Part shown: positions 47,044-58,288 of the stretch, piece after piece
Layout of the letters: each line of letters begins with the position of its first letter
How positions within the stretch are numbered: the stretch's first letter is position 1
Assembly: GCA_030272155.1 (NCBI GenBank)
Contig: CP126197.1
Location: forward strand, 4,022,001-4,086,000
Direction of reading: 5' to 3'
Length of the DNA: 64,000 nucleotides
From: Tetradesmus obliquus
Taxonomy: Eukaryota > Chlorophyta > Chlorophyceae > Sphaeropleales > Scenedesmaceae
Notes under the pieces: generated by a model
What the model was told of the DNA's origin: nothing
Seen by the model: only the letters and a program-made list of their open reading frames with translations
Databases searched by the model: none
Translations under genes and position numbers: made by a program

Positions 47044-48456
47044 ATGCAGCTCTGCCAGCAGAGGACATACAGCAGGGCGGCCTTCGCCCCAGCGCGTGCA
47101 CGTACGTACACATCTGTGAACTACAGATCTAGTTTGATTGCGACAGAAAGCTCACGCAAACTGTGCTGCAGGTGCTGGGCGCGTGGCTCGCCGCTGCCTG
47201 GTCGTCAAGGTAAATCATCAGCTCATAATTTTCTGCACAGGACAGACAGTTGGACACAGGAGAAGATTCCATTGATGGGATATGTACCGTTGCGACCTGT
47301 ATGGGCCCCAATGAGCTGCTCATCAGCTGCCAAGTCACCCCTGGGTCTTGCTGTCTACTGCTTGCAACTCACTTGGCACTCGCTTGGCACTCAAATGGCA
47401 CCCTGCCTTTCAACTGCGTGCAGGCTGATGCAGCAACGACAACCAAGCGGCCGCTGCGTGTCATGATTGCTGGAGCGCCAGCAGCTGGCAAGGGCACACA
47501 GTGCGAGAAGATTGTGGAGAAGGTCAGTGCAGAGCCAGCCAAAAGGCGCCGCCGGTGCAGTGACAGCTGCTGTCGTTGCAGACCCACCCTATACAATCTG
47601 TTGACGTGCATGCAGTCTGCCGTCTCACAGCCATCCAGCGGATACACATTAGCAGTGTGTATGTAGCATGGCAATGCTGTCATGCACTTGCAGGTTGCAG
47701 CTACACTGAAACGGGCGGTGTCCCTGCAGCCAAGCCAGAGTCCCTGCAGCTCATGCAGTTACCTACAGACACCAGCACCAGCAGCAGTACAATGTCTTCC
47801 CTATGCACATATGCCGCACCCCTGCACGCAACTGCTGCTGCTGCTACTGCTGCAGTTCAACCTGGTGCACATCTCTGTTGGAGACCTGCTGCGTGAGCAG
47901 GTGCAGCAGGGCACACCCGCAGGTGCGGCGCGTGTGCTGTGCTGAACTGTTACTGAGGAAACAGTTTGGTGCTGCAGCTGTTTCTTAGAGCAGTGCTTTA
48001 GTTCTAGTAGTGTTTGTCAGCGAGCCCCGCTGAAGGCCAGCAGGCGCAGCAGTAAGCACCAGCAGGTGCGTGGAAGTGGCAGCCGAGGTAAGTTTCTTGA
48101 GACATACATGTAGTGTGGCTGCAGCTCTACATGACAACCCAAAGCTCCTAGGACAACGTATCACAACCCTAACAATCTCAAAATATTGTCATACTGCTTG
48201 CAGGCAAGAAGGCCAAGGACTTCATGGACCAGGGCGTGCTGGTGCCAGATGAGGTGGTGGTGGAGATGGTCAAGAGCAGGTGGGGACAGCAGCAGCAGCA
48301 GCAACCCAGCAGCAGCAGCAGCAGCATGTACAGTGGGGGCGGCAGCAGCAGCAGTGCTGGACAGCGGCATCAGCAGGCAACAGCAGCAGCAGTGAGAAGC
48401 AGGCATGCAGCTCACAGTGGTGGTGAATATGGTCAAAAGCAGGTGAGGGCGCTGAC

Positions 48457-48489
<33 letters not shown>

Positions 48490-50956
48490 GCGGCAGCAAC
48501 AACAGCAGAAGCAGCATGCACAGCAGGCGAGCAGCTGGCATGTCATGTCTGATATGATGGACTCCAGGTGCACCTGCCGTGCAACGGCAGCAGCAGTGTC
48601 ATCAACACCACTGTACGGCTCGTCAGCAGGGCAATGAATAGCGGCGTGCCAAGCAGTGCAACAGCAGGCACTCACACCACAGCATTGACAAGCGAGCAGG
48701 AGGGCCAAGGGCACAGGCGCGTAGCCGGGCAGGCAGGCGCATACACTGCAAGCTGGCATAGCTCTCGTTGCTGCAGCTGCCCTGTCACCCTTCTGCTTGG
48801 AGCATTGCTTAGCACTGCTTGCTCATGCCTCTACAATCAACCCGCGTTGCTGACACTACTGCATTCTGCTGCTGCTGCTGCAGGCTGGCGGGCGATGACG
48901 TACAGCAGCGCGGCTGGCTGCTGGACGGCTACCCCCGCAGCGCCAGCCAGGCTGAGGCCATTGAGGCTGAGGGCATCCGGCCAGACATCTTCCTGCTGAT
49001 TGATGTGAGTGATTCAGCTAGTTTTGTGTCACCTGGTGCACTCCGCATGTTTGAACTGTTTTGTCGCCGTGAATGCCTGCTAAATGTTGTGGACGGTGAG
49101 TTGCCAGTAAGCAAATGCACGGCAGAAGCAGCTGAGGTGACAGCCATTGCAATAACATCTGGAGAGTGTTTACTGGCATCCTTGCAACATCTTTGTGATA
49201 CATTTATAACAAATTTGTAACATACAGGTGCCTGCTGAGCTGCTGGTGGAGCGCGTGGTGGGCCGCCGCATGGACCCCCAGACAGGCGCCATCTACCACC
49301 TCAAGTACAAGCCGCCTCCGGCTGAGATCATGGACAGGCTGGTGCAGCGCAGCGACGACACAGAGGAGAAGGTGCGGCCAGGCCCATTGCAGCCGTTCAT
49401 AATTCTTGTCCGTACATGTGAAGCTGTTCGGGGCGTGGGGGTGGTGGCGGTGGCGCTTGCAGGCTGGTGCAGCGCAGCGACGACACAGAGGAGAAGGTGC
49501 GGCAAGACATACTACGGCCATTTGTGTCATTCAGCTTACATGTGTATTGTTCAAGGCAGGATGTGGTGGTGGTGGTGGTGGTGCCTGCACAGTAGTGCAG
49601 CGCAGCGACGACACAGAGGAGAAAGTGCGGCAAAGTCAATTGTAGCCAGTCATGATATGACGTGTACCTGGGGTTTTGCACAAGGCGCGGGAGTGGTGCT
49701 TGCATGCTGGTGCAGCGCAGCGATGACACAGAGGAGAAGGTGGGGCAAGGCCCACTACGGCCATTTGTGTCAATTTGCTTACATGTGTATTGATCAAGGT
49801 GGGATGGTGGTGGTGGTAATGTCTGCACAATAGCGCAGCGACGACACAGAGGAGAAGGTGCGGCAAGGCCCACTGTAACCAGTCATGTCTGTTGCGCAAA
49901 CATTTGTTGTGCTCAAGGCAGGATGTGGTGGTGGTGGTGCTTGCAAAATAGTGCAGCGCAGCGCTGACACAGAGGAGAAGGTGCGGGCGCGCTGCTTGCT
50001 ATATGCTAACATGTGTGTATGCTGTCGCAACATGTGGTTCGAGCGTGTATTTGGGGTCTTGGCTCAAGGCATGGCAATGACTGAAAGACGGAAGGACAAT
50101 GCCCGCTGCAGCAGGAACAGCCTGTTCATGCATGTACAAGCCGGCAGTCAGGATGCAAGCTCTGCAGGCACGCAACCAGCATGCTTCCGGCAAACACCGC
50201 TAACACCAGCCGATGTGTGACTGAATATGCTGACGGCCCTGCTTTGCTGTTTGCTGTTTGCTGTCTTTGGGTGGTTGTGGCTGCAGTGCAAGACGCGACT
50301 AGAGACCCACTTCAAGAACGTCGACTCAGTCATTGGGTACTACATGGACTGCCTGTGCGAGGTGGGTGGATGGTGGTCGGTGCCACCATGCTGCGATGAT
50401 ATCTATCAGGGGTGTTTTACCACAGCATGATCTGAGGCTCCTGCAGAATGATGGAGAATGTGGTGTGCTAAGCACCTCGGGACGTGCAGCCTGCAGGTGC
50501 AAGAAGACAGCCCTGCATGCACGTTCTCAGTTGATTACACTTGCAAGTGCCTCCAACCCTCCCATAGACGCAGCCTCTGCTGCATGTGACAGGCATAGCC
50601 AGCAATGGCATGCACACTGTCAGTGCGTAGCACTCACTCACCACCTGCATGCTTGATGGCGGCGTGGTAGGGCAGATTACGCGCACGCTATGGGTGCGGT
50701 AACGACTGCCATCTGTTTTGCACTGGATAGCCACGCTCTCGCCCGCCTGACTGTTCACTCATGCAAATGTGGACTAACTATCTGCTGCATCCGTCTTGGA
50801 CATGCACTGCAGATTGAGGGTGACCACTCCATGGAGGCTGTGGCCTCCGCCATCTCTGCTGCCCTGGACCAGGCATATGCCAAGATCGGGGACCCCCTGG
50901 AGGACTTCTGCGCCAGCAACCCTGAGCAGCCAGAGTGCCTGGTGTACGACGACTGA
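47044..50956 (+). CDS. ADK: Adenylate kinase, plastid-type
   Basis: Nine exons: 47044-47101, 47172-47209, 47424-47522, 47856-47922, 48204-48279, 48884-49004, 49228-49371, 50287-50361, 50813-50956; sum 822 nt, 273 aa. It interconverts ATP + AMP and 2 ADP. Seen: a basic leader without acids (MQLCQQRTYSRAAFAPARAR ... VARRCLVVKA) typical of a plastid transit peptide; P-loop MIAGAPAAGKGTQ (~47-58); LVHISVGDLLREQV; GKKAKDFMDQGVLVPDEVV; GWLLDGYPRSASQAEA with the DGYPR Arg; the LID region ERVVGRRMDPQTGAIYHLKY; MDRLVQRSDDTEEK; then GYYM. The C-terminal ~40 residues (IEGDHSMEAV...) are longer than in short cytosolic kinases. The intron after exon 7 contains five extra copies of that exon's end. Confidence 0.92.
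49337..50000 (+). repeat. Six tandem copies of an adenylate-kinase exon end plus donor
   Basis: The ~35-nt end of exon 7 (CTGGTGCAGCGCAGCGACGA ... GAGGAGAAG) and its GTGCGG donor occur at ~49337, 49463, 49593, 49708, 49832 and 49950, with a period of ~115-130 nt. The spacer between copies (GGATGTGGTGGTGGTGG type) is repeated too. The second copy follows a perfect CTTGCAG acceptor in frame; others have substitutions (TAG in copies 3 and 5, GAT, GCT). Confidence 0.92.
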
Positions 50957-52618
50957 GCAACGTGGAAGATTTTATGATGCTTTGAGGCAGTAGGCGACAT
51001 ATGTTCCAGAAATTTTTGTTAGCTGCGAAGTTTAATTTCCTCATGCGCCTCCGTGCGCACTGCTGTGGCCATCCGATGTGGTGCGTGCCACCACAGACGG
51101 CGCAAGGCTTAGTTCAGCGTTTGTAACTCTCCGTTCTCAGAACGTTGCTGCGGCTCAGTCTGTGGGTTGGTGCGCAGCTACACCGCCATCGCCATGTATC
51201 GCACGATGCATCAGCGCAAACCAGGCACCTTTGCACAGGTGCTGCTGTAAGCTGACCCACCACGCTGTGTGCCGGACGCTGGAGGAATGTTACCAGGCCA
51301 GCTGTAGCTTGACAAATCAAGAGGAAATTACTACGGCAGCCGCACCTATTAATAGGCCAATATTGGCCATCGGCATCTGCATAGTGGTCGCAACACAAAG
51401 GCAAGCAACTACCAGTTGATGTAGGCTACACCGGCCGTCAAGCGCAGCTAGTTTGCCATGCATACACCAAGTCACAACACTGCCGGGCAGCGCAGTGCTG
51501 CTCTGACTGAGATGCAGCTCATACAGTCACAAGGTTGTTAACATTGCGTTGACCTCTCAAGACAAATCCATGACATCCAGCTTGCCTAGGCAGCCAGGGT
51601 CAACTAGGGCTCCATTGAGGGCAAGTGCAAGCACACAAAGCTTGCCTTGCTCAATGCGCAACGCATCTTGCCGTGCGCACGTGCATGCACAGACTGCCAG
51701 CCTGCGGCAGCACCGCGGCCTGATGAGCTCAGGCACATGCATACATGGCTTTAAGAAGGCCGTCTGCTGTGACTGAACTGCAGCATGGCCTCTGCTACCG
51801 TTCACCGACAACTTGCTGCCACGTCCCTCACTGAGGAGGACTTTGAACTAGACATGTCGCAGGCACACAACCTTGCAGGCTGCAGTTCACTCACACGTGA
51901 CAAGATGCAACACCGCCATGCATTCCTGCAGGATGTGCCGTAAAAGAGGAGCATTGGCCTCACTGCTTCAAACTTCAGCACACGTGTATTGATGCTGTCA
52001 TGTGGGCAGCATGCTGCTCACCATGTCAAGAAGGATCAACCTGGACCTATCATTGCTTCCCTGCTGCTGGCAATTCTTGCGGCTAAACTATTGCATGTTT
52101 TTCTTGCATACACACCTACGCAGACTACCAAGAAATGAACAAAGATCAGTGCAGTGTCTCCAGTTCAAAAAAAGGGTGCTAAAAATACGAAGGAGGGGCG
52201 TGCTGTCAGTGCTGCCAGATGGCTGGGCCAGCACTACAACAGTAGTTGATGATGGAGCCAAAAATGACGGGCCTATGATGTTGTGACACAGTAACCATCC
52301 CAGCCAAAAGGTTTTTAGTGCTAGTCTCGCCTCTATGGCCTGCGTGTGTAGTATCGTAATGCACTAAACAAGTAGGGCCAATGACATGAAAGAATGTTGC
52401 AAAATTTGCAGGTGCACACATGTTTCAGCCGAACAAAACAGCGCAGAGACTGACAGAATCTGTGCACAAGGACTGATCGCTGAATGTGCAGAGAGATTTG
52501 CCAGTGCTGTTGTGCGAGCGCTGTGTCAGTTCACATGTTAATCAAATGCCATTGCAACACAGTGCATGCCATTCACAGGCCTTGAGGGCCCGAGCCCAAT
52601 GATGTCAAAATCGCACAA
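50957..52618. other. Spacer with one possible small ORF
   Basis: A TGTAA at 51122-51126 is a plausible poly(A) signal for adenylate kinase (~165 nt after its stop). The frame 51785-51943 (+) starts with ATG and contains a coding-like stretch (SLTEEDFELDMSQAHN) but is only 52 codons with no family. The frame ending at 51557 (-) has a similar protein-like tail. Neither can be called a gene. Confidence 0.4.
51122..51126 (+). terminator. Candidate poly(A) signal TGTAA (adenylate kinase)
   Basis: TGTAA is the established poly(A) signal of chlorophycean algae. It lies ~165 nt after the stop codon, a reasonable 3' UTR length; cleavage cannot be confirmed from sequence. Confidence 0.35.
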
Positions 52619-55600
52619 TTAGATCATCAGTGCGAGAACTAAAGCTATCAATGCACTGAATCCCAGTAGACCACAGGATAACCTGGATGCAGAGTTGTTG
52701 TTGCGCATCAATCCAGTTGAGGCTATGTACTTGGCATGGCATCCCCCATTGACCTCCACAGATACATCCATTGCGCTGGCAGTCTTGCGGGTTGCATAGA
52801 AGCTGGTTACTCCAGAAGATGAGTTTGGGAAGACCCCAACAGCGCCCCAAGTGCCTGGCAGGCAGCAGCACAACAAAACAGCAGCAGCAGCAGCAGCACC
52901 ACACATTTACCAGCAGCTAATGTCTAAAGTTTGCCCCGAGCAGTGTCGCATGCAGCAATGCCGTAGATGCCAACCACAAGCACATAGCCTGCAGGACAGC
53001 TGCCAGCAAGCAGCTTCTCCCATTTATTCACAGCTACATGCGCAGATACATGCATTGGGAGGTGTCCTGCAAGCAGCGCTGAACAAGCAGCAGCCAAACC
53101 ACCCGCAGCATGCCGCAAGTGTGGTGAACAATGCCGCTGTCTATTTCAGCGTTGCTGCACCAGTGGCTTTCCTGCAAGCCTCCTGCAGCTGGAGGCACAG
53201 TAATGCAGCCGCAATACCCACAGCTTCTCAAGGCCTAGCAACAGCTGCAGCAGGATGATCATGTGCCAACACCCTCAGTAAGAAACCGCACTACGCAGCA
53301 CACCCACATCTTGTACACGCGCATGTGTCACAGCCACACAGCAGCAGCCACTGCTGGACAGCATGCATGGCACCTGCCAAGCAATCACCGTCAGAGTTCC
53401 AGGTGACAGTGCCCACACCGCCACTGCAGCCGCTGCCTTCAGTTGTGTACAGCAGCGCAACGTTGCACGCCAAGCCACGGTACATCCACACTCGGTAGCT
53501 GCTGAGGCAGGCGCGCAGGGCCTCGCACTTCAGGGGCAGGTCGCTGGCCAGGGTGAGGTTGCCAGATATGAATGGCTGGGCCAGGCACTCCTGCTTGGTG
53601 ATGTTGAAGTTGCCGGTCTTGCCAATGCTGGCAAAATAGTAGGCCAGCTGGGCATCCAGGCTGTCAACTTCACTGGCTGAGGGTGGCACGTCGGCCTCTG
53701 CCTGGCCTAGCTGAGGCATGGAACTGGGTTCTGCTGTGAACCAGCAGCACCTGGTGCAGATGCAGGGAGCTGAGCAGCACTGTGGCTGTCAGGAGGAACT
53801 GCAGTGTCTGGGGAAGATGCGCTGCTGCCACTGGTGCCACACTGTGCCAGCGCCTCCAGCTTGTAGCTAAAGGGACAATTTTGTGTAGTATCGGCAGCAT
53901 CTATACACTCTATCACCCATGCCGCCCAAGGACAGGTGCTAGTGCCACTATATATGTAGTGGGTAAGGTTGAACACTATACCTGACCAGTCCACCACCTG
54001 GGTTGCACAGCCTGTGATGTTTGAGGTGCTGTAAAATTCTTGATAATCATATTGCTCTGATGTCAATGCAACCAGCTTCACTCGGAAAACCGAGGCGTCC
54101 TGCAAATGCATATGGTGCAAGGCAGTCTGGTGGCTGCACACACATGTCGACATGCAGTGACTGTAAAAACTTGCAGTACACCTGTGAGCGTTACATGTGG
54201 TGGCACCTGCATGGGTGCCACAACCACTGTGCTACGTCCATGCTGCAGGTGTCGCACCAGGCATGAGAGTTGACAAAGTCTTGAACTGCTTAAAAGTGCC
54301 TTACCTCAGACAGCGCTGTGAAAGCAAACTTGGAGGTGCCTGGCGTGATCAAAGTCATCTCGTTATAGCCCTCAAGCACGTTGACGTGTCTACAGTCAGG
54401 GCAACTGAAGTTGGTGCTGATGCCCGAGGTGACGAGGTCCCTGTAGCCTGATGAGGTAGGGGTGCTGCACATGTATGTAGTGGGTGTTACATTGCTTCCT
54501 GCAGGGGAGGATGCTGTGTCTGTTGACGGACTGTTGCTGTTGGTGGGTGGCGGTACCGTGGTGTCTGGGGAGGATGCACTGCTGCCACTGGACGCCGTTC
54601 CTGTGTTTGCTGTGCCGCTCTGGGACAGCTCCGGTTGATCGTCGAACTTGTAGTGTAAGGGGCAGCCAAGAGTAGCGTTGACAGCAGTGACACAAACTAT
54701 TTCACATTGCTCTGCAGTTCCAGGATTGAGCAGTATACCTGACCAGTCCACCACCTGGGTTGCACAGCCGGTGATGTTTGGGGTGCTGAACAACACTTCA
54801 TTTGGGTAAACGCCTGGTGTCATCTTAACCAGCCTCACTCGAAACACTGAAGCGTCCTGTAAGTACACACGTGCAGGTGGCGCAGCAAGTTGGAGCCAAC
54901 ATGCTGTAGATGTAAACGAGAAACATTACACATCACTGAAATGGGTGTCCGTGCTATGCAGCTTTCATGTGCGCTGGCAGTGTATGGGTCCCAAAACTCG
55001 GGCAGCTGTTCATGCTGCTAGTTGAGCTGTAAGGTTGCAGTCCCTTTGTCTGGCGTGCATCTGCCTTACCTTGGACACTGCTGTGTAGCTAACATTGAAG
55101 GAGTCTGGTGCTGGCCAGTGCCCAACCCTCCCGCCTTCCTCCAGATTAATTTTGTTTGAAATGCCCTCACAGTCAGAGCAAGTGCAGTTGGTGCTGATGT
55201 TGGAGGTGATGACGGTTGCTGTGCTTGTGGTGCCGCACTTGGCTAGCTCCTCATATTTGTAGTTGATGTAACAAGTATTTTCGTAATTAGGGCGGGTTCC
55301 GTGAACACACTCCAACATCCATCCCACGTCAGGGCAGGTGCTATTGCCAGGGGCTGCATAGCTGGTGACGTTGAACAGTGCCGCCGACCAGTCCACCACC
55401 TGGATTCCACGGCCGGTGATGTTTGGGGTGCTGAACACCTCTTCATACTGATATGGCCATGCTGCCCTTGAAGTGACCACAACCAGTTTTACTTTGAAAA
55501 TAGAGGCATCCTGTGATTGCACACGTGCAGGTGAAAGCACTGCAGCTTAGTGGCACAGAGATATCCTGACAAGCAGCAACTATGCTTAAAAAGCTCAGGG

Positions 55601-57580
55601 CCCACATATGACTGCATGCCCGTGCCGTGCAACTCCAGGTGTGGTGGCGTTGCATGGGCCTCGACGCCGTTGCAGCATGTGGAGGCCTTATACCAGGATG
55701 CACCGTAAACACTGAGTGCCTCCAGGCATAGTTGCACGAAACGTGGGGTCCGGCTGTTTATGAAACGAAACGAAACGTTTAAAACGTGCGTTTTAAACGC
55801 CTTAAGTGTGAAACGCTGTATCTAAACGGCAGCTCTAGTGGGGCTCAGGCGTTTGAATGCAGAACCCCTCGTTACTCGGCCTAGCGGCCCGTTCAGGTAC
55901 TCAGGGCTCTTCAAAACATTTACTGTATATCTTTGTTGGTATTTGAATACTTGTTGTTCCTTGCGATGAAAGCTCATCCCTGATACGCCGAGCAGCCCTC
56001 CAGCTGCTGTGGTGCCTCGCTGCACATGGTCCGTGGACATCAACGCATTCACACGATATCACGATTAATAAGTAGATTACGCACTGTCACCTCAATTCAT
56101 TTTGACTTTGCGAAGAGCTGTCGTGCGACGATCGCCAAGTATGTTCAAGTGTTGGAGCTGTACTGCTGTCAACTAGTCAAGCCTGCTGCCGTGCCTTGGC
56201 AGCCCTCCAAGCCCGGCAGGCACAGTTCTGGGGTCAATTAATGACTATAAAGACTAGTATTGATCATTTACAAACACTTAAAATGCAAAGAATTGATGTA
56301 ACTGGCCTCTACATGCCTCTAGAGTGCATACTGTGACATGGCGTTTCAGCAGCGTTTCAGCAGCGTTTCAGTCCAGGCACTGGCGTTTTAAACGCGTTTA
56401 GAAACGAAACGTTTCGTTTCAAACGAAACGTGCAACTTGGAGGCTCCAGTGACTCACCTCAGACACTGCTGTGAAAGCGGACTTGGAGGTGCCCGACGAC
56501 ATGAAGTGTACGTAATTGTGTACATAAGTGGAGGGTGCGTTCCCCATAACAGGGATGCCGTCACAGTCTGGGCAACTGCAGTTGGTGCTGATGTCGAAGA
56601 TGACAAGGCCAGCAGTGCCTGATGATGTTGGGGCGCTGCTCATGTCTGTGGAGGGTGGGGCGTTGTTTCCTGCAAGGGAGGATGCTGTATCGGTTGACGA
56701 GGAATTGCTACTGGCAGTGGGCGTGGGCACCGTGGCGTCCTGGGACGATGCATTGCTGCTGATGGACGCTGCTGCTGTGCTCAAGGAGCCGCACTGGGCC
56801 AGGTACTCAAACTTGTAAGGGATGCGGCAGTAACTCCAAGGGTTGCCAGCGTCAACACACACAATCCTCAAACCCACGTAAGGGCAGGTGCTGTTGCCAG
56901 GGTCTGCATATTGGGTGAGGTTGAACAGTACACCTGACCAGTCTACCACCTGAGTTGCACAGCCTATGAAGTTTGATGTTGTTGAAAACTCTTCATATTG
57001 CCAGGCATAGGTGAATGCTGTCAGTACAACCAACTGCACTTGGATAACTGAGGTGCCCTGTGAATATCAGCGGCGCAGGTGGTGCATGGCAGTTTAGGGA
57101 TGCAACCAATGCCTACATGCAGTGAAGTGATTGAAAGACGGCACACATATGTGAATGCCTGCCTGCTATGCACTCCCTATGTGTGGTGCCATGGATGGGC
57201 GCCACAACCAGTGCTGCTGTCCACATGCATGCACTGCTAGCAGCAGGACATGAACCATGGCATTTGGGTTGCACTCCCTTTGTTTGGACTGGCTGTTTTA
57301 CCGCACCACAGACATTATTGTGAAGGCAACCTTGGAGGTGCCTGGTGGTATTGGTACTATCATATCCCAGCTGTGCAAGATCTCGCCGGTTAAACAGTCG
57401 GGGCAACTGCAGCTGGTGCTGAGGTTGGAGGCAATGACGCCAGCAATGCCACTTGAGCTTGAGACGCTGTCTGTAGACGTTAGTGATCTACCTCCTGTAG
57501 GCCTGTTTCCAGAGGGCGAGCTGCTGCTGCCGGGGGCTGTGCCAGTGGACACTCCTTTCACATTAGACCTGTGGGTGGTG
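52619..57580 (-). CDS. Secreted surface protein with four tandem Cys-rich repeat domains, probably GPI-anchored; family not recognised
   Basis: Exons seen: 57580-57307, 57057-56458 (200 codons), 55510-55070 (147), 54856-54305 (184), 54099-~53751, 53710-53389, 52854-52619. Each repeat reads ~ISTNCSCPDC ... SKxAFTAVSE | DASVFRVKLV ... FSTPNITGCATQVVDWSG ... PGNSTCP ... CVDA ... CP..YKxEELAQCG; the bar is a phase-0 intron inside the domain. Ser/Thr/Pro linkers join the domains. A different domain follows (TGNFNITKQECLAQPFISGN), then FYATRKTASAMDVSVEVNGG. The protein ends in NNNSASRLSCGLLGFSALIA and a hydrophobic end with no tail, the form of a GPI signal. There are many N-x-S/T sites. The N-terminal signal exon is uncertain (candidate ATG ~57826, MHCHPLTCLYLVFVANFLTF), and the splice between the sixth- and fifth-last blocks (near 53751/53710) is not resolved. 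Cell-wall or coat role is inferred only. Confidence 0.72.
55731..56436. mobile_element. 0.7-kb non-autonomous element with terminal inverted repeats
   Basis: The ends are mirror images: GTTGCACG...GAAACG...AAACG...CGTTTTAAACGCC at the left and GGCGTTTTAAACGCGTTT...GAAACGAAACGTTTCG...CGTGCAAC at the right, built from AAACG units. No transposase frame lies inside. It sits in the intron between the second and third exons of the surface-protein gene. A target-site duplication was not found by eye. Confidence 0.7.
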
Positions 57581-58288
57581 CTGCACATGAGGAAGGCATT
57601 GCGTATGAGCTGAGCTAGTTTGGAAAGCCCTAATCTAGTTCAAGCTTTTATCACCGACTTTCTTTGAGTTGCTTGATGCCATGCTCAGCAGTAGCACTTG
57701 GTCATGAGCAGAGCTGCCTGGTCTGGCGAAGGTTGCAGGCAACATGGGGCCATACAGTCTGACGCAAGTTCCAAAGGTGAGAAAGTTTGCAACAAAAACT
57801 AAGTAAAGGCATGTAAGCGGATGACAGTGCATCGTGCTCAACGTTTTCGAGCGTTGCTAAACGATGTAACGTGGCGTGATGCTGCTTATGCCGTTCGCTG
57901 GCAGACGCGAACGTAAGATGAACTATCAAGGTACTTAACACAATGATGTCTTCCGAGAACAAGCGGTGCGGAAGAGGCTAAGTAGGGGGTGCGTGGTCAG
58001 CTGTGGTCAAATAGTAACAGCCTTGTCATAACATCATGACCACATAGTAACAGCCTTGTCATAACACGAAGGCCTTCCATGCGCAAACCCAACGGTGCTG
58101 GTGCAAAAGACGTTGTATGTTGAAACTGCCTGGTCGGGTCCCAGCACCCTGCTTCACAATCAGTGTGCCTGTGGTCGTTGCTATCAGCAGCAGTGCCCGC
58201 ACCAATGTGACATCCAAACCAAAGCCAACCAAAGCCAATCATTGCCAACACATAATTTGAATCGCTGATTTGCTGCAGCCAACTGCTA
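57581..58288. other. Spacer; possible signal-peptide exon of the surface protein
   Basis: On the minus strand, an ATG near 57826 opens a hydrophobic leader (MHCHPLTCLYLVFVANFLTF) suited to a secreted protein, but no donor with matching phase could be chosen. Two near-identical ~28-nt copies (CAGCCTTGTCATAACA, 58018 and 58049) lie here. Nothing else is seen. Confidence 0.4.

Noticed and set aside
51785-51943. 52-codon ORF with a coding-like acidic stretch
   Set aside because: Too short, no homologue recognised and no exon chain; left as a note in the spacer entry.
52002-52286. Frame ending in VLPDGWASTTTVVDDG, resembling a transposase SDGW motif
   Set aside because: Only a few residues fit and the flanking hAT motifs are missing; the Ser before DGW is Pro.
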